A stretch of 8,915 nucleotides of DNA from Bacilli bacterium. Its GTDB lineage: Bacteria > Bacillota_I > Bacilli_A > ML615J-28 > CAG-698. Position 1 is the first letter of the stretch; each line of letters begins with the position of its first letter. A model generated the notes under the pieces. That model made no database searches. It saw only the letters and a list, made by a program, of their open reading frames with translations, and was not told the DNA's origin. Shown here piece by piece: positions 1-6,213 of this stretch. Location of the stretch: positions 1-8,915 of the forward strand of contig JAQUUM010000038.1 in assembly GCA_028693885.1 (NCBI GenBank). Direction: 5' to 3'. The position numbers were made by a program, and so were the translations under genes.

Positions 1-14
1 TAGCGAGGTGTTAT

Positions 15-911
15 ATGCAAACACAAATTGATATCATAAAAGCTCTTCAAAGTATTTCAAATAGTTTTTTTGATTTTTTATTTAATGCTTTTTCTTTTCT
101 TGGTGAACAATATATTTTAGTAGCTATTATCGCTTTTATATATTTTGTTTTAGATAAAGAAAAAGGCGAATTAATCGCCGCAATTCTTTTTTCAACAACT
201 TTATTAAATAATGCTTTAAAAGGAATCTTTTTAGCTCCAAGACCTTTTGAAGTTGATACAGAAATTATTAATAAAAGGCCCAACTCTTCAACTGGATCCT
301 CTTTCCCGAGTGGGCATTCTCAAATAGGTGCCTCTTTTTATAGTAGTATATATTTATATTTCCCCAAAAAAGTATTTCTATATATAATAATTCCAATAAT
401 TTTTTTAATAGGTCTTTCTAGAATTTATCTAGGTGTTCATTTTATAATAGATGTTATAGCTGGAATTTCACTTGGTTTGATTGTTGCTATTATTTTAAGT
501 AATTTATATAAAAAATATCCTAATTATAAATTCCAAATCCACTTACTTATTCTTTTTATATTCACACCTTTTTTATTCTTCTATGAAGATTTTAATTTAT
601 TTATCAAAATTGGTGAAGATTTTTATAAAGGTTTTTCTTTATTGCTAGGTTTTATACTTGCTTTATATATAGAAAAAAGATTTGTTAACTTTACTTGCGA
701 TATTAATTTGAAAACAAAAATTTTTAGATTTATAGGTTCTTTAATTACTGCTTTAATAATTTATGTTTCTTTAAAGTTTGCATTTATTGGGTTAGATAAT
801 ATTATAACAACCTTTATTAGATATTTTATGTTAAGTTTTATTACTCTTGGAATTTATCCGTTTTTATTTCTTAAACTAAATTTTTTAAAAGAAAACAAAA
901 AGCTTGTTTAA
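15..911 (+). CDS. PAP2-family membrane phosphatase (lipid phosphate phosphatase type)
   Basis: This is an integral membrane phosphatase of the type 2 phosphatidic acid phosphatase superfamily, which removes phosphate from lipid phosphates or pyrophosphates such as undecaprenyl pyrophosphate or phosphatidylglycerol phosphate. All three catalytic motifs are visible: K69-x6-R76-P77, P98-S99-G100-H101, and S135-R136-x5-H142-x3-D146, so an active enzyme is expected. At 298 residues it is longer than the roughly 200-residue minimal members. After the PAP2 core (about 25-165) there are about three or four more hydrophobic helices (about 172-290), an arrangement I recall in other low-GC Gram-positive members. 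The ATG start is supported by a GAGGTG ribosome site at 5-10, four bases upstream. The stop codon lies inside a terminator hairpin. The substrate cannot be told from sequence, and the promoter lies left of the window. Family call is firm; physiological role is open. Confidence 0.93.
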   Translation: MQTQIDIIKALQSISNSFFDFLFNAFSFLGEQYILVAIIAFIYFVLDKEKGELIAAILFSTTLLNNALKGIFLAPRPFEVDTEIINKRPNSSTGSSFPSGHSQIGASFYSSIYLYFPKKVFLYIIIPIIFLIGLSRIYLGVHFIIDVIAGISLGLIVAIILSNLYKKYPNYKFQIHLLILFIFTPFLFFYEDFNLFIKIGEDFYKGFSLLLGFILALYIEKRFVNFTCDINLKTKIFRFIGSLITALIIYVSLKFAFIGLDNIITTFIRYFMLSFITLGIYPFLFLKLNFLKENKKLV

Positions 912-926
912 TATAAACAAGCTTTT
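898..926 (+). terminator. Intrinsic terminator after the PAP2 gene, probably bidirectional
   Basis: A perfect 13-bp inverted repeat (898-910 with 914-926, core AAGCTTGTTTA) closes on a 3-base loop and contains the TAA stop at 909-911. The right arm ends in TTTT. Read on the minus strand, the right arm is followed by TTTTTGTTTTC, so it could also stop transcription arriving from the minus-strand mnmE side. Confidence 0.85.
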
Positions 927-944
927 CTAATTAACACTTTTAAA

Positions 945-1040
945 TTAAACTAACCACTTTAAACTCTTATTCATTATTATGCTAACTAAGTCAACAACAT
1001 AAAATATAGGAGCTAAAAAGAAGTTTAAAATTGCTAACAA
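945..1040 (-). CDS. Possible 31-residue hydrophobic membrane peptide (TTG start), or remnant of a slightly longer frameshifted gene
   Basis: On the minus strand in the convergent gap, the frame ending at TAA 947-945 reads LLAILNFFLAPIFYVVDLVS, then IIMNKSLKWLV. That is a plausible membrane helix with a charged, amphipathic end, and it does not look like translated noise. Reading further upstream gives a basic lead-in (RRKKGVQKGK) before a TGA at 1076-1074; no ATG or GTG is available in this frame. A TTG at 1040 has AAAAGG seven bases upstream. A TATAAT lies at 1092-1087 but without a convincing -35. Removing one A from the A/G tract at about 1066-1072 would join a GTG at 1077 to this frame and give about 43 residues, so a frameshifted pseudogene or sequencing error is the alternative. 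The D-L-V-S-I-I end loosely recalls TM2-type small proteins, which I cannot confirm. Function unknown. Confidence 0.35.
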   Translation of the reverse strand: MLAILNFFLAPIFYVVDLVSIIMNKSLKWLV

Positions 1041-1098
1041 TAATTTGCCTTTTTGAACACCTTTCTTTCTTCTTCACTACAACATCATTATACTATCT

Positions 1099-1129
1099 TT
1101 TTTTAAAAAAACTAGTCTTTTTTAAAAAA
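1099..1129 (-). terminator. Weak A/T-only hairpin after mnmE
   Basis: Just past the mnmE stop the minus strand carries two nested T6-A6 tracts around GACTAG, able to form about 12 A-U pairs plus one G-U with a 5-base loop (arms 1099-1110 and 1118-1129). It has U-rich stretches but no GC core, so it is at best a poor terminator. Transcription may run on toward the stronger hairpin at 898-926. Confidence 0.3.
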
Positions 1130-1132
1130 TCC

Positions 1133-2479
1133 TTATTTACCCAAACAAAACCTTGAGAACATTTGTTCTAATATATTTTCGTTAACCGTATCTCCTGTTA
1201 TTTCGCCTAATGTTTTTAAAGCATTCATCAAATCTATATTAACGATATCTATTGGTAAAGATTGATTTACAGCATTAGTGGCATTTTCTAAGTATTCAAA
1301 ACACTCTTTTAATTTTGAAATGACTCTAGCGTTAGCAATATAACTATTATCTGTTTTAATATTTTTAATTTGAAGTATCTCTTTTATTTTGTTCTCTAAC
1401 TTTTCAATATCTTTTTCTTTTTTAGTTGAAAGTAATAAGTAATCATCTATTTTACTTACATCAATTCTTTTTTCTAAGTCTTCTTTATTTATTACTATTA
1501 ATCTAGTTTTGTTTTTTGTTTTTTCTAATAGTTCTATATCAATTTTATCTAAACTTGTAGAATAATCAAAAACCAAAATTATCAAATCAGCTTTATCTAA
1601 AATTTCTTCTGTCTTTTTTACTCCAAGTTGTTCTACTAAATTTTTTGTTTTTCTAATACCCGCTGTATCAATTATATTTAATATAACTCCACCTAGATTA
1701 ATCTTACCTTCTACTATATCTCTAGTTGTACCTGCAAACTCAGTAACAATCGCTTTATCTTCTCTTAATAACGCATTTAGTAAACTAGATTTACCAACAT
1801 TAGGTTTTCCAATTATAGCAGTGGGGATTCCTTGCTTTAAAATTTTAGATGTTTTAGCTTTTTCTAAAATATCTTTTATCTCTTCTTTTAATTCACTAAC
1901 TGTAGGATTAATAGTATTATTAACAATCGCTAACTCACTTTCATACTCAGGATAATCAATATTAACTTCGATTGTAGCAATCACTTGAGTAAGTTTATTT
2001 CTAAATTCATCAATTTTTTTTCTAACATCACCTCTAAGAGCACTTGTTGCGATAGCTAAACTGTTATCAGTTTCTGCTTCAATCACATCCATAACAGCTT
2101 CTGCTTGTGTTAAATCTATTCTTCCGTTTAAAAATGCCCGTTTAGTAAACTCACCAGATTCTGCTAATCTAACATTTTTACTCAACAAAATTTCTAAAAT
2201 TTTATTTGTAACAAAAACCCCACCATGGCAATTAATTTCAACTACATCTTCTTTTGTAAAAGATTTTGGTTTTCTAAAGATGCTAACCAAAACCTCATCT
2301 ATTACTTTATCACCTTCAACTATGTAACCATAAGTTATCGAATTAGCAGCTTGATTTTCTAAGTTTGGCCCCCTAAATATTTGGTTTACCTTAGAAATTG
2401 CGTCTTCACCGCTAAGTCTTATAATTGAAATAGCATTATTACTTAATGCTGTTGCAATAGCAACAATTGTATCATTCAT
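1133..2479 (-). CDS. mnmE: tRNA uridine-5-carboxymethylaminomethyl(34) synthesis GTPase MnmE
   Basis: MnmE (TrmE) is a cytosolic, potassium-dependent GTPase. With MnmG it installs the (carboxymethyl)aminomethyl group at C5 of the wobble uridine of certain tRNAs using methylene-tetrahydrofolate. The 448-residue length is usual. In order: the folate-binding N-terminal domain (about 1-118) with EINCHGG at 82-88 and ESGEFTKRAFLNGR at 107-120; the helical domain; and the inserted G domain with P-loop GKPNVGKS (224-231), TTRD (251-254), DTAG (271-274) and NKED (331-334). The protein ends in CLGK (445-448), carrying the invariant cysteine of the family's C-xGK tail. The ATG directly follows the TAA of the upstream gene, with GAGGT at 2491-2487 seven bases ahead, so the two are likely translationally coupled. 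MnmE often sits after jag; here it is on the opposite strand and mnmG is absent from the window. Confidence 0.98.
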   Translation of the reverse strand: MNDTIVAIATALSNNAISIIRLSGEDAISKVNQIFRGPNLENQAANSITYGYIVEGDKVIDEVLVSIFRKPKSFTKEDVVEINCHGGVFVTNKILEILLSKNVRLAESGEFTKRAFLNGRIDLTQAEAVMDVIEAETDNSLAIATSALRGDVRKKIDEFRNKLTQVIATIEVNIDYPEYESELAIVNNTINPTVSELKEEIKDILEKAKTSKILKQGIPTAIIGKPNVGKSSLLNALLREDKAIVTEFAGTTRDIVEGKINLGGVILNIIDTAGIRKTKNLVEQLGVKKTEEILDKADLIILVFDYSTSLDKIDIELLEKTKNKTRLIVINKEDLEKRIDVSKIDDYLLLSTKKEKDIEKLENKIKEILQIKNIKTDNSYIANARVISKLKECFEYLENATNAVNQSLPIDIVNIDLMNALKTLGEITGDTVNENILEQMFSRFCLGK

Positions 2480-3259
2480 TTAATTTACCTCATCTGTTAG
2501 ATAATAAACTAGAAATTTATCATCAACTTTAACTCTATAAAAAATTATATAAGTATGCTTGCTCAATATCATATCATTCCCTGTCGTCATAAAGCCATCA
2601 TAATTTATATTAATGCTAGCTTGGTTTATACTTCTACTGACTAAATCAGTACAGTAGTATTTGTTTGTTTGGGTTATAGGGAAGAAAAAATTATATCTAT
2701 CTTGTTCTTGTGCTTGAAGAGTAGCATAATCTGTTATTTTAGTTTTATCTTCATCATCAAGGTTTTTTACCCTTAATGCTACAATATGAGGAGATCCAGT
2801 ATCTCCTGATATCCATCTATTATCAACAATTCTAACAAAATTATCTTTTGGGTCTGGTTCGTTTCCTACAACCTCACAAATTTTTGATCCATCACTTTCC
2901 ATTATTAAAGAACTGTGTCCAACCCAAGCAATTCTTGAAAAAAAACCAATAAAAGGAACACTACTTAAAGGATTTCTTGTAGTAGATAAAATGTCAGCCG
3001 TACTCCCAACATATTTTTTAGGGTCGGTTGTGCTATATATATGTTTTGAAACATCTTCATATTCATATTTCTTTGAAACTTTATAATATTTAGTGTTTCC
3101 TATTTCTATATAGAACTCTCCTCTTTCAACAAACTCCTTAATTTCTTTTTCAACACAAAGGAATTCAATGCTAGCATTTATCAAACACGCAAAAAAAACT
3201 GTAACACTAAATATGACTATTAAAATAAATGTTTTTATAATCGCTAGTTTTGTTTTCAT
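2480..3259 (-). CDS. Membrane-anchored YiiX/NlpC-P60-like (permuted papain-fold) cysteine hydrolase
   Basis: This 259-residue protein begins with a basic patch and one hydrophobic helix (about 8-29) without a good lipobox, so it is probably an N-terminally anchored extracytoplasmic protein. The rest resembles the permuted NlpC/P60 papain-like group (YiiX/YebB/YaeF, peptidase C92). There is an ADIL element at 88-91, then GHSSLIME (114-121) giving the likely catalytic H115, C128-E129 giving a likely third polar residue E129, and YYCTDLVS (201-208) giving the likely nucleophile C203. The order His before Cys is the permuted one. Known relatives are amidases or esterases acting on cell-envelope or lipid-linked substrates; the substrate here is unknown. 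The ATG has AGAGGA at 3270-3265 and a strong promoter upstream. It is the first gene of an operon with mnmE. The fold call rests on motifs only. Confidence 0.72.
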   Translation of the reverse strand: MKTKLAIIKTFILIVIFSVTVFFACLINASIEFLCVEKEIKEFVERGEFYIEIGNTKYYKVSKKYEYEDVSKHIYSTTDPKKYVGSTADILSTTRNPLSSVPFIGFFSRIAWVGHSSLIMESDGSKICEVVGNEPDPKDNFVRIVDNRWISGDTGSPHIVALRVKNLDDEDKTKITDYATLQAQEQDRYNFFFPITQTNKYYCTDLVSRSINQASININYDGFMTTGNDMILSKHTYIIFYRVKVDDKFLVYYLTDEVN

Positions 3260-3278
3260 TTTTTTCCTCTTTCATACT

Positions 3279-3307
3279 ATTATAGTTTTTTTTCATTTTT
3301 TTTTCAA
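3279..3307 (-). promoter_or_regulatory. Sigma-A-type promoter of the YiiX-like/mnmE operon
   Basis: On the minus strand TTGAAA (3307-3302) is followed, 17 bases on, by a perfect TATAAT (3284-3279). The predicted transcript start is about 3272, only a dozen bases before the first ATG at 3259, giving a very short leader that still holds AGAGGA. No other promoter is apparent before mnmE, so both genes probably depend on it. Confidence 0.8.
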
Positions 3308-3317
3308 GATTTAATAC

Positions 3318-3346
3318 TTTATTATTGATTTAAGGTGTGATATAAT
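3318..3346 (+). promoter_or_regulatory. Extended -10 promoter of the Fic gene
   Basis: A perfect TATAAT (3341-3346) is preceded by TGA at 3338-3340, the TGn extended -10 element. The -35 candidate 17 bases upstream, TTTATT at 3318-3323, is weak, as is common with extended -10 promoters. It points away from the promoter at 3279-3307; the two -35 regions are only ten bases apart. Confidence 0.7.
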
Positions 3347-3374
3347 TAAGTAAGAATTGAAAAAGGAGGTTTTT

Positions 3375-3995
3375 ATGCCAAAAGTTGCCTTGCCCCAAGA
3401 CTTCTTAGTCGATTTTTCTTGGAACTCTCTTACCTTTGACAACACAAAAAACATTACAAAAGAAGATGTTGAAGCTGTTTATAACGGAGAGACAGAAAAA
3501 ATCGACAAAGAAAAAGCTCAAATCATTGTTAATCATAAAAAAGCTTTAGAATTTATTGTTGACTTAATTAATCAAGAAAAAGTGTTTACAGAAGATTTGT
3601 TAAAAGATACTCATCAAATTTTAATGGAATCTATTACCGAGGGCGGACTTTACAGGAATGTTGACATTAGAGTGAACGGTTCTAGTCACACTCCGCCAAG
3701 TCATTTAAAAGTTTATGACAGAATGAAGAAATTGTTTGAAACTATAGACACACCAACAGATGATCCACTATACCTTGCAGTATATGTTCACTTGCAATTA
3801 TACAAAATCCATCCTTTTCTTGATGGAAACGGCCGTCTTGCAAGATTAGTATTAAATTATATATTATTAAAGAACCAACTATCTCCTATAATTTTTAAAA
3901 GCGATGACTATGCAGAATACTTTAGATGTATGGAAGAATTCAAAGTTAATAAAGACATTGAACCTTTCTTAAAACTTACAAAAAGTTTAATTTAA
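3375..3995 (+). CDS. Fic-domain protein (probable AMPylase/nucleotidyl transferase)
   Basis: Fic enzymes transfer AMP, or another phosphate-linked group, from a nucleotide to hydroxyl side chains of target proteins. The core motif HPFLDGNGRLAR is complete (146-157 of a 206-residue protein), with catalytic H146 and the DGNGR anion-binding loop. The target-docking flap is also recognisable around YRNVDIRV (93-100) and HTPPSH (105-110). Near the N-terminus S18-L19-T20-F21-D22-N23 sits where class II Fic proteins carry the inhibitory S/T-x3-E-G/N motif, but with Asp instead of Glu. I place the start at ATG 3375 because AAAGGAGG (3362-3369) lies five bases upstream; the in-frame TTG at 3357 lies before this SD and would translate it. 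No antitoxin-like partner gene flanks it; it has its own promoter and terminator. Target unknown. Confidence 0.92.
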   Translation: MPKVALPQDFLVDFSWNSLTFDNTKNITKEDVEAVYNGETEKIDKEKAQIIVNHKKALEFIVDLINQEKVFTEDLLKDTHQILMESITEGGLYRNVDIRVNGSSHTPPSHLKVYDRMKKLFETIDTPTDDPLYLAVYVHLQLYKIHPFLDGNGRLARLVLNYILLKNQLSPIIFKSDDYAEYFRCMEEFKVNKDIEPFLKLTKSLI

Positions 3996-4001
3996 ATTAT
4001 T

Positions 4002-4033
4002 AAGATGCTTTTTCTTAAAAAAGCATCTTTTTT
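4002..4033 (+). terminator. Intrinsic terminator after the Fic gene
   Basis: A perfect 12-bp stem (AAGATGCTTTTT 4002-4013 with 4018-4029) has a 4-base CTTA loop and is followed by a T run to 4033. It lies seven bases after the Fic stop and insulates the rpmH promoter from Fic transcription. Confidence 0.9.
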
Positions 4034-4063
4034 AAATCCTTTTAATTTTTTTTATCTTTTTAC

Positions 4064-4092
4064 TTGACTTAGCCCTTTGGTTTTTATATAAT
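4064..4092 (+). promoter_or_regulatory. Strong sigma-A-type promoter of the rpmH-rnpA-yidC-jag operon
   Basis: TTGACT (4064-4069), a 17-base spacer and a perfect TATAAT (4087-4092) make this one of the two best promoters in the window. Predicted transcription starts near 4098-4099, leaving a leader of about 27 bases before the rpmH ATG, too short for a riboswitch. No other promoter is evident before jag. Confidence 0.9.
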
Positions 4093-4125
4093 ACAATAGC
4101 GTAGTTTAATTTAGGAGGTATTATC

Positions 4126-4260
4126 ATGAAAAGAACATTCCAACCAAATAAACGTAAACATAGTAAGACTCATGGTTTTCGTTCACGTATGAGTACTGTT
4201 GGCGGAAGAACTGTTTTATCTCGCAGAAGAAGAAAAGGTAGATATAAATTATCAGCTTAA
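4126..4260 (+). CDS. rpmH: 50S ribosomal protein L34
   Basis: L34 is a tiny, very basic protein of the large ribosomal subunit. The 44-residue product has the classic form: it opens [19 protein letters not shown], continues with RMSTVGGR and ends in an arginine-rich stretch, [13 protein letters not shown]. It is of normal length and complete. ATG 4126 is preceded by AGGAGG at 4113-4118, seven bases away, the strongest ribosome site in the operon and in keeping with very high expression. It is first in the operon, with rnpA following after 49 bases that contain a hairpin. Confidence 0.98.
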   Translation: MKRTFQPNKRKHSKTHGFRSRMSTVGGRTVLSRRRRKGRYKLSA

Positions 4261-4266
4261 AAAATG

Positions 4267-4307
4267 GACCACTCGTTATGTCAAAAATATATGAGAGGTC
4301 TTTTTTT
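4267..4307 (+). promoter_or_regulatory. Attenuator-like hairpin between rpmH and rnpA
   Basis: GACCACTC (4267-4274) pairs with GAGAGGTC (4293-4300), with one internal A-A mismatch and an 18-base loop, followed directly by seven Ts (4301-4307). It looks like a leaky intrinsic terminator that would lower rnpA relative to rpmH. The right arm also contains GAGG (4295-4298), the only SD-like site for rnpA, so folding could hide that site from ribosomes. The stem is short and the loop large, so partial termination is more likely than full. Confidence 0.6.
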
Positions 4308-4309
4308 AT

Positions 4310-4657
4310 ATGAATAAAATATACAGCCTTAAGAAAAACCACCAAATCAAAGCTTTACTCAACAAAAAACAAACCGTTGGGAATAAGTATTACATTGTTT
4401 ACTATTTAAAAAACAATTTAGAAATACCTTTAATAGCTATTTCTGTTTCAAAAAAATTTGGAAACGCAGTTACGCGCAATTATTACAAACGAGTTTTAAG
4501 AGAAATCTTAAGACCAGAGGTTTTATCTTTAAAAGGGTACTCTTTTTTGATTGTTGCTAAAACAACAATTACAAGCCTATCTTTTGAAGACAAAGCCAAA
4601 GAATTAAAATTTTTATTAGGAAAAATTATTAAAAGGAGCACCGATGAGAAACATTAG
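4310..4657 (+). CDS. rnpA: Ribonuclease P protein component
   Basis: RnpA is the basic protein cofactor of RNase P, which helps the catalytic RNA bind and cleave tRNA precursors at their 5' ends. The 115-residue product opens in family style (MNKIYSLKKNHQIKALL) and carries the RNA-binding signature NAVTRNYYKRVLREILR at about residues 51-67, including the conserved R-N-x3-K-R. Length is typical. The only SD-like sequence is GAGG at 4295-4298, about 11 bases from the ATG, which is long and lies inside a hairpin arm, so translation is expected to be modest. The last 14 bases overlap the start of yidC, whose ribosome site is within rnpA, suggesting coupling. The RNase P RNA gene is not in this window. 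Confidence 0.96.
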   Translation: MNKIYSLKKNHQIKALLNKKQTVGNKYYIVYYLKNNLEIPLIAISVSKKFGNAVTRNYYKRVLREILRPEVLSLKGYSFLIVAKTTITSLSFEDKAKELKFLLGKIIKRSTDEKH

Positions 4658-5558
4658 ACAAATTATTTTACCAGTTTTTTTGGTAATGATGTTATTTTTA
4701 TTGACCGGTTGTAGTTCAGCTAACACCGATGGCCCAATTCAAGGTTTTAGTGGATTTATGGATTTGTTTGTTTGGCCTATGGCGGGATTAATGTATGGTT
4801 TAGGCAAGACTATCGCTTTTGGGAATTACGCATTAGTTATTTTCTTCGCCACAATTATTGTAAGAACTCTAGCTTGGCCAATTTACAGCAAAACTAATGA
4901 TTTAAGTTTAAAAATGCAATTGGTTGGACCAGAGCAAGCCAAACTTCAAGCTAAATATGAAGGCAAGACAGATCCTGAAAGCAAACAAAGAATGCAAATG
5001 GAAATGATGCAATTATACAAAAAGTTTGGAATTGGGATTGGCGGATGTTTAATGCCGTTTGTTCAAATGCCTATCTTCCTTGGTTTCTTCTCAGTTATTA
5101 GAAGAATTCCTGCAACAAGTAATATAGAAGGAGTTCCTCTTGATTTCGGATTTTTAAATCATAATATCTTAGGTGTTGATTTATATGCTGATAAAGGTGT
5201 TATGGCTTGGGATAATTGGCAAATGTGGGCAGTTGCAATTCTTGCAATCTTGGTTTCAGTAACTCAAATATTCAGTCAAATTTTAATTAACAAACGTCAA
5301 ACAAAAATGCGTGAAGAAATGAACGCTAATACACCAACATACAGAATGCCTGAAAAAACAGATCAACAAAAGCAATCTGAAAAAATGATGAAGTTTATGA
5401 TTTACGGTATGACAATTATGATGGCTGTCTTTGTGTGGACATCACCTGCAGCTTTAGGTTTTTACTGGCTAATAGGTAATACTTATTCTACAGTTCAAAG
5501 TCAAATCGCTTATAAGAAAAGTTCAAAAAGATTAGAAACATTAAAATCTAGATATTAG
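4644..5558 (+). CDS. yidC: YidC/Oxa1-family membrane protein insertase (lipoprotein form)
   Basis: YidC inserts and folds membrane proteins, alone or with the Sec translocon. The 304-residue product is the short Gram-positive form (SpoIIIJ/YidC1 type) without the large periplasmic domain. A type II signal peptide has lipobox L20-T21-G22-C23, so mature protein is lipid-anchored at C23. The 60TM/YidC core follows: R74 in TIIVRTLAWP is the groove arginine of Gram-positive YidC; a charged cytoplasmic hairpin lies at about 83-128; GGCLMPFVQMPIFLGFF spans 133-149; and the C-terminal helix contains TSPAALGFYWLIGN. A methionine-rich, charged loop around 222-258 precedes the last helix. ATG 4644 has AAAGGAG (4632-4638) five bases away, inside rnpA. 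Its stop TAG overlaps the jag ribosome site. Confidence 0.97.
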   Translation: MRNIRQIILPVFLVMMLFLLTGCSSANTDGPIQGFSGFMDLFVWPMAGLMYGLGKTIAFGNYALVIFFATIIVRTLAWPIYSKTNDLSLKMQLVGPEQAKLQAKYEGKTDPESKQRMQMEMMQLYKKFGIGIGGCLMPFVQMPIFLGFFSVIRRIPATSNIEGVPLDFGFLNHNILGVDLYADKGVMAWDNWQMWAVAILAILVSVTQIFSQILINKRQTKMREEMNANTPTYRMPEKTDQQKQSEKMMKFMIYGMTIMMAVFVWTSPAALGFYWLIGNTYSTVQSQIAYKKSSKRLETLKSRY

Positions 5559-5569
5559 GAGTTAAAAAA

Positions 5570-6190
5570 ATGATAAGAAAAGTATATGAAGTAAAATCTG
5601 TTGAAGAAGCTAAAGAACTAGCTGTTAATGAATTAGGAATTCCTGCTTCTGAATTACAATTCGAAGTATTGTCTGAAAAAAAAGGATTTTTAGGAATGGG
5701 TGGAAAATCCCAAGTTGAAGTTACTTGTGATATTGATGGAATTGAAAAAGGTAAACAATATCTTCAAATGATTTTTAAGCACAATGATATTGATGCTTTT
5801 ATTGAAAAAAAAGTAAGAGATAATCAAATCGATTTTAATATCGAAGCTGGTGATTTTAATGGTTATTTAATAGGAAAGAGCGCACACGGATTAGTAGCAC
5901 TACAAACAGTGCTTCCTATAGTTGTTAATAAGTATTATTCACCTGAAGAACAAAAAATTGTTTTAGTTGATATTGGTGGTTATAAAAAAAGAAAAGAAAG
6001 ACAACTTGAATCAATGGCTGTTGAATATGGTAAACAAGTTTCAAAATCTAAAAAAGCACTAAAACTTGATAATTTTAATGCTTATGAAAGAAAAATTATT
6101 CACAACAAACTAGCTACATGGGATAATATTTCAACCCACTCTGAGGGCGAAGAACCAAACAGGTATTTAATCATTGAACCGAAAAAATAA
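5570..6190 (+). CDS. jag: Jag/KhpB RNA-binding protein (Jag-N, KH, R3H)
   Basis: Jag (also KhpB or EloR) is a cytosolic RNA-binding protein linked to cell elongation and post-transcriptional control in Gram-positive bacteria, and it routinely follows yidC. The 206 residues show a Jag-N domain (about 1-53, with KKGFLGMGGK at 37-46), a KH-type domain (about 60-137) and a C-terminal R3H domain (about 140-204) with R174-x3-H178 and STHSEGEEPNRYLII. The KH loop reads L-I-G-K-S-A (100-105); the usual second glycine of GxxG is replaced by A105. Length is typical. ATG 5570 is supported by AGGAG at 5557-5561, which overlaps the TAG of yidC. The stop lies in the loop of the operon's terminator, so jag is last and mnmE does not follow as it often does. 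Confidence 0.95.
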   Translation: MIRKVYEVKSVEEAKELAVNELGIPASELQFEVLSEKKGFLGMGGKSQVEVTCDIDGIEKGKQYLQMIFKHNDIDAFIEKKVRDNQIDFNIEAGDFNGYLIGKSAHGLVALQTVLPIVVNKYYSPEEQKIVLVDIGGYKKRKERQLESMAVEYGKQVSKSKKALKLDNFNAYERKIIHNKLATWDNISTHSEGEEPNRYLIIEPKK

Positions 6191-6207
6191 TTTCGGTTCT
6201 TTTTTTT
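6176..6207 (+). terminator. Intrinsic terminator of the rpmH-jag operon
   Basis: A perfect 9-bp stem GAACCGAAA (6176-6184) with TTTCGGTTC (6191-6199), a 6-base loop containing the jag TAA stop, and eight Ts (6200-6207) form a strong terminator. Confidence 0.95.
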
Positions 6208-6213
6208 GCGTTA

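Noticed and set aside
47..283. Minus-strand 78-codon open frame
   Set aside because: It lies wholly inside the PAP2 gene on the other strand, opposite the catalytic K-x6-RP motif, and shows no family features or ribosome site; it is a shadow of the real gene.
3357..3374. TTG start extending the Fic protein by six residues
   Set aside because: The extension would translate the ribosome binding site AAAGGAGG itself; the ATG at 3375 is correctly spaced from it.
4099..4125. Possible riboswitch or autoregulatory leader before rpmH
   Set aside because: The predicted leader is only about 27 bases, with no room for a structured element beyond the ribosome site.
4124..4345. Minus-strand 73-codon open frame across rpmH
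   Set aside because: It covers the unmistakable L34 gene and the start of rnpA on the opposite strand and has no supporting signals.
6096..6104. TTATTCACA, a perfect DnaA-box match
   Set aside because: It is a single site formed by the codons of the conserved R3H segment of jag (I-I-H-N); no cluster or A/T unwinding region accompanies it, so it is probably chance.
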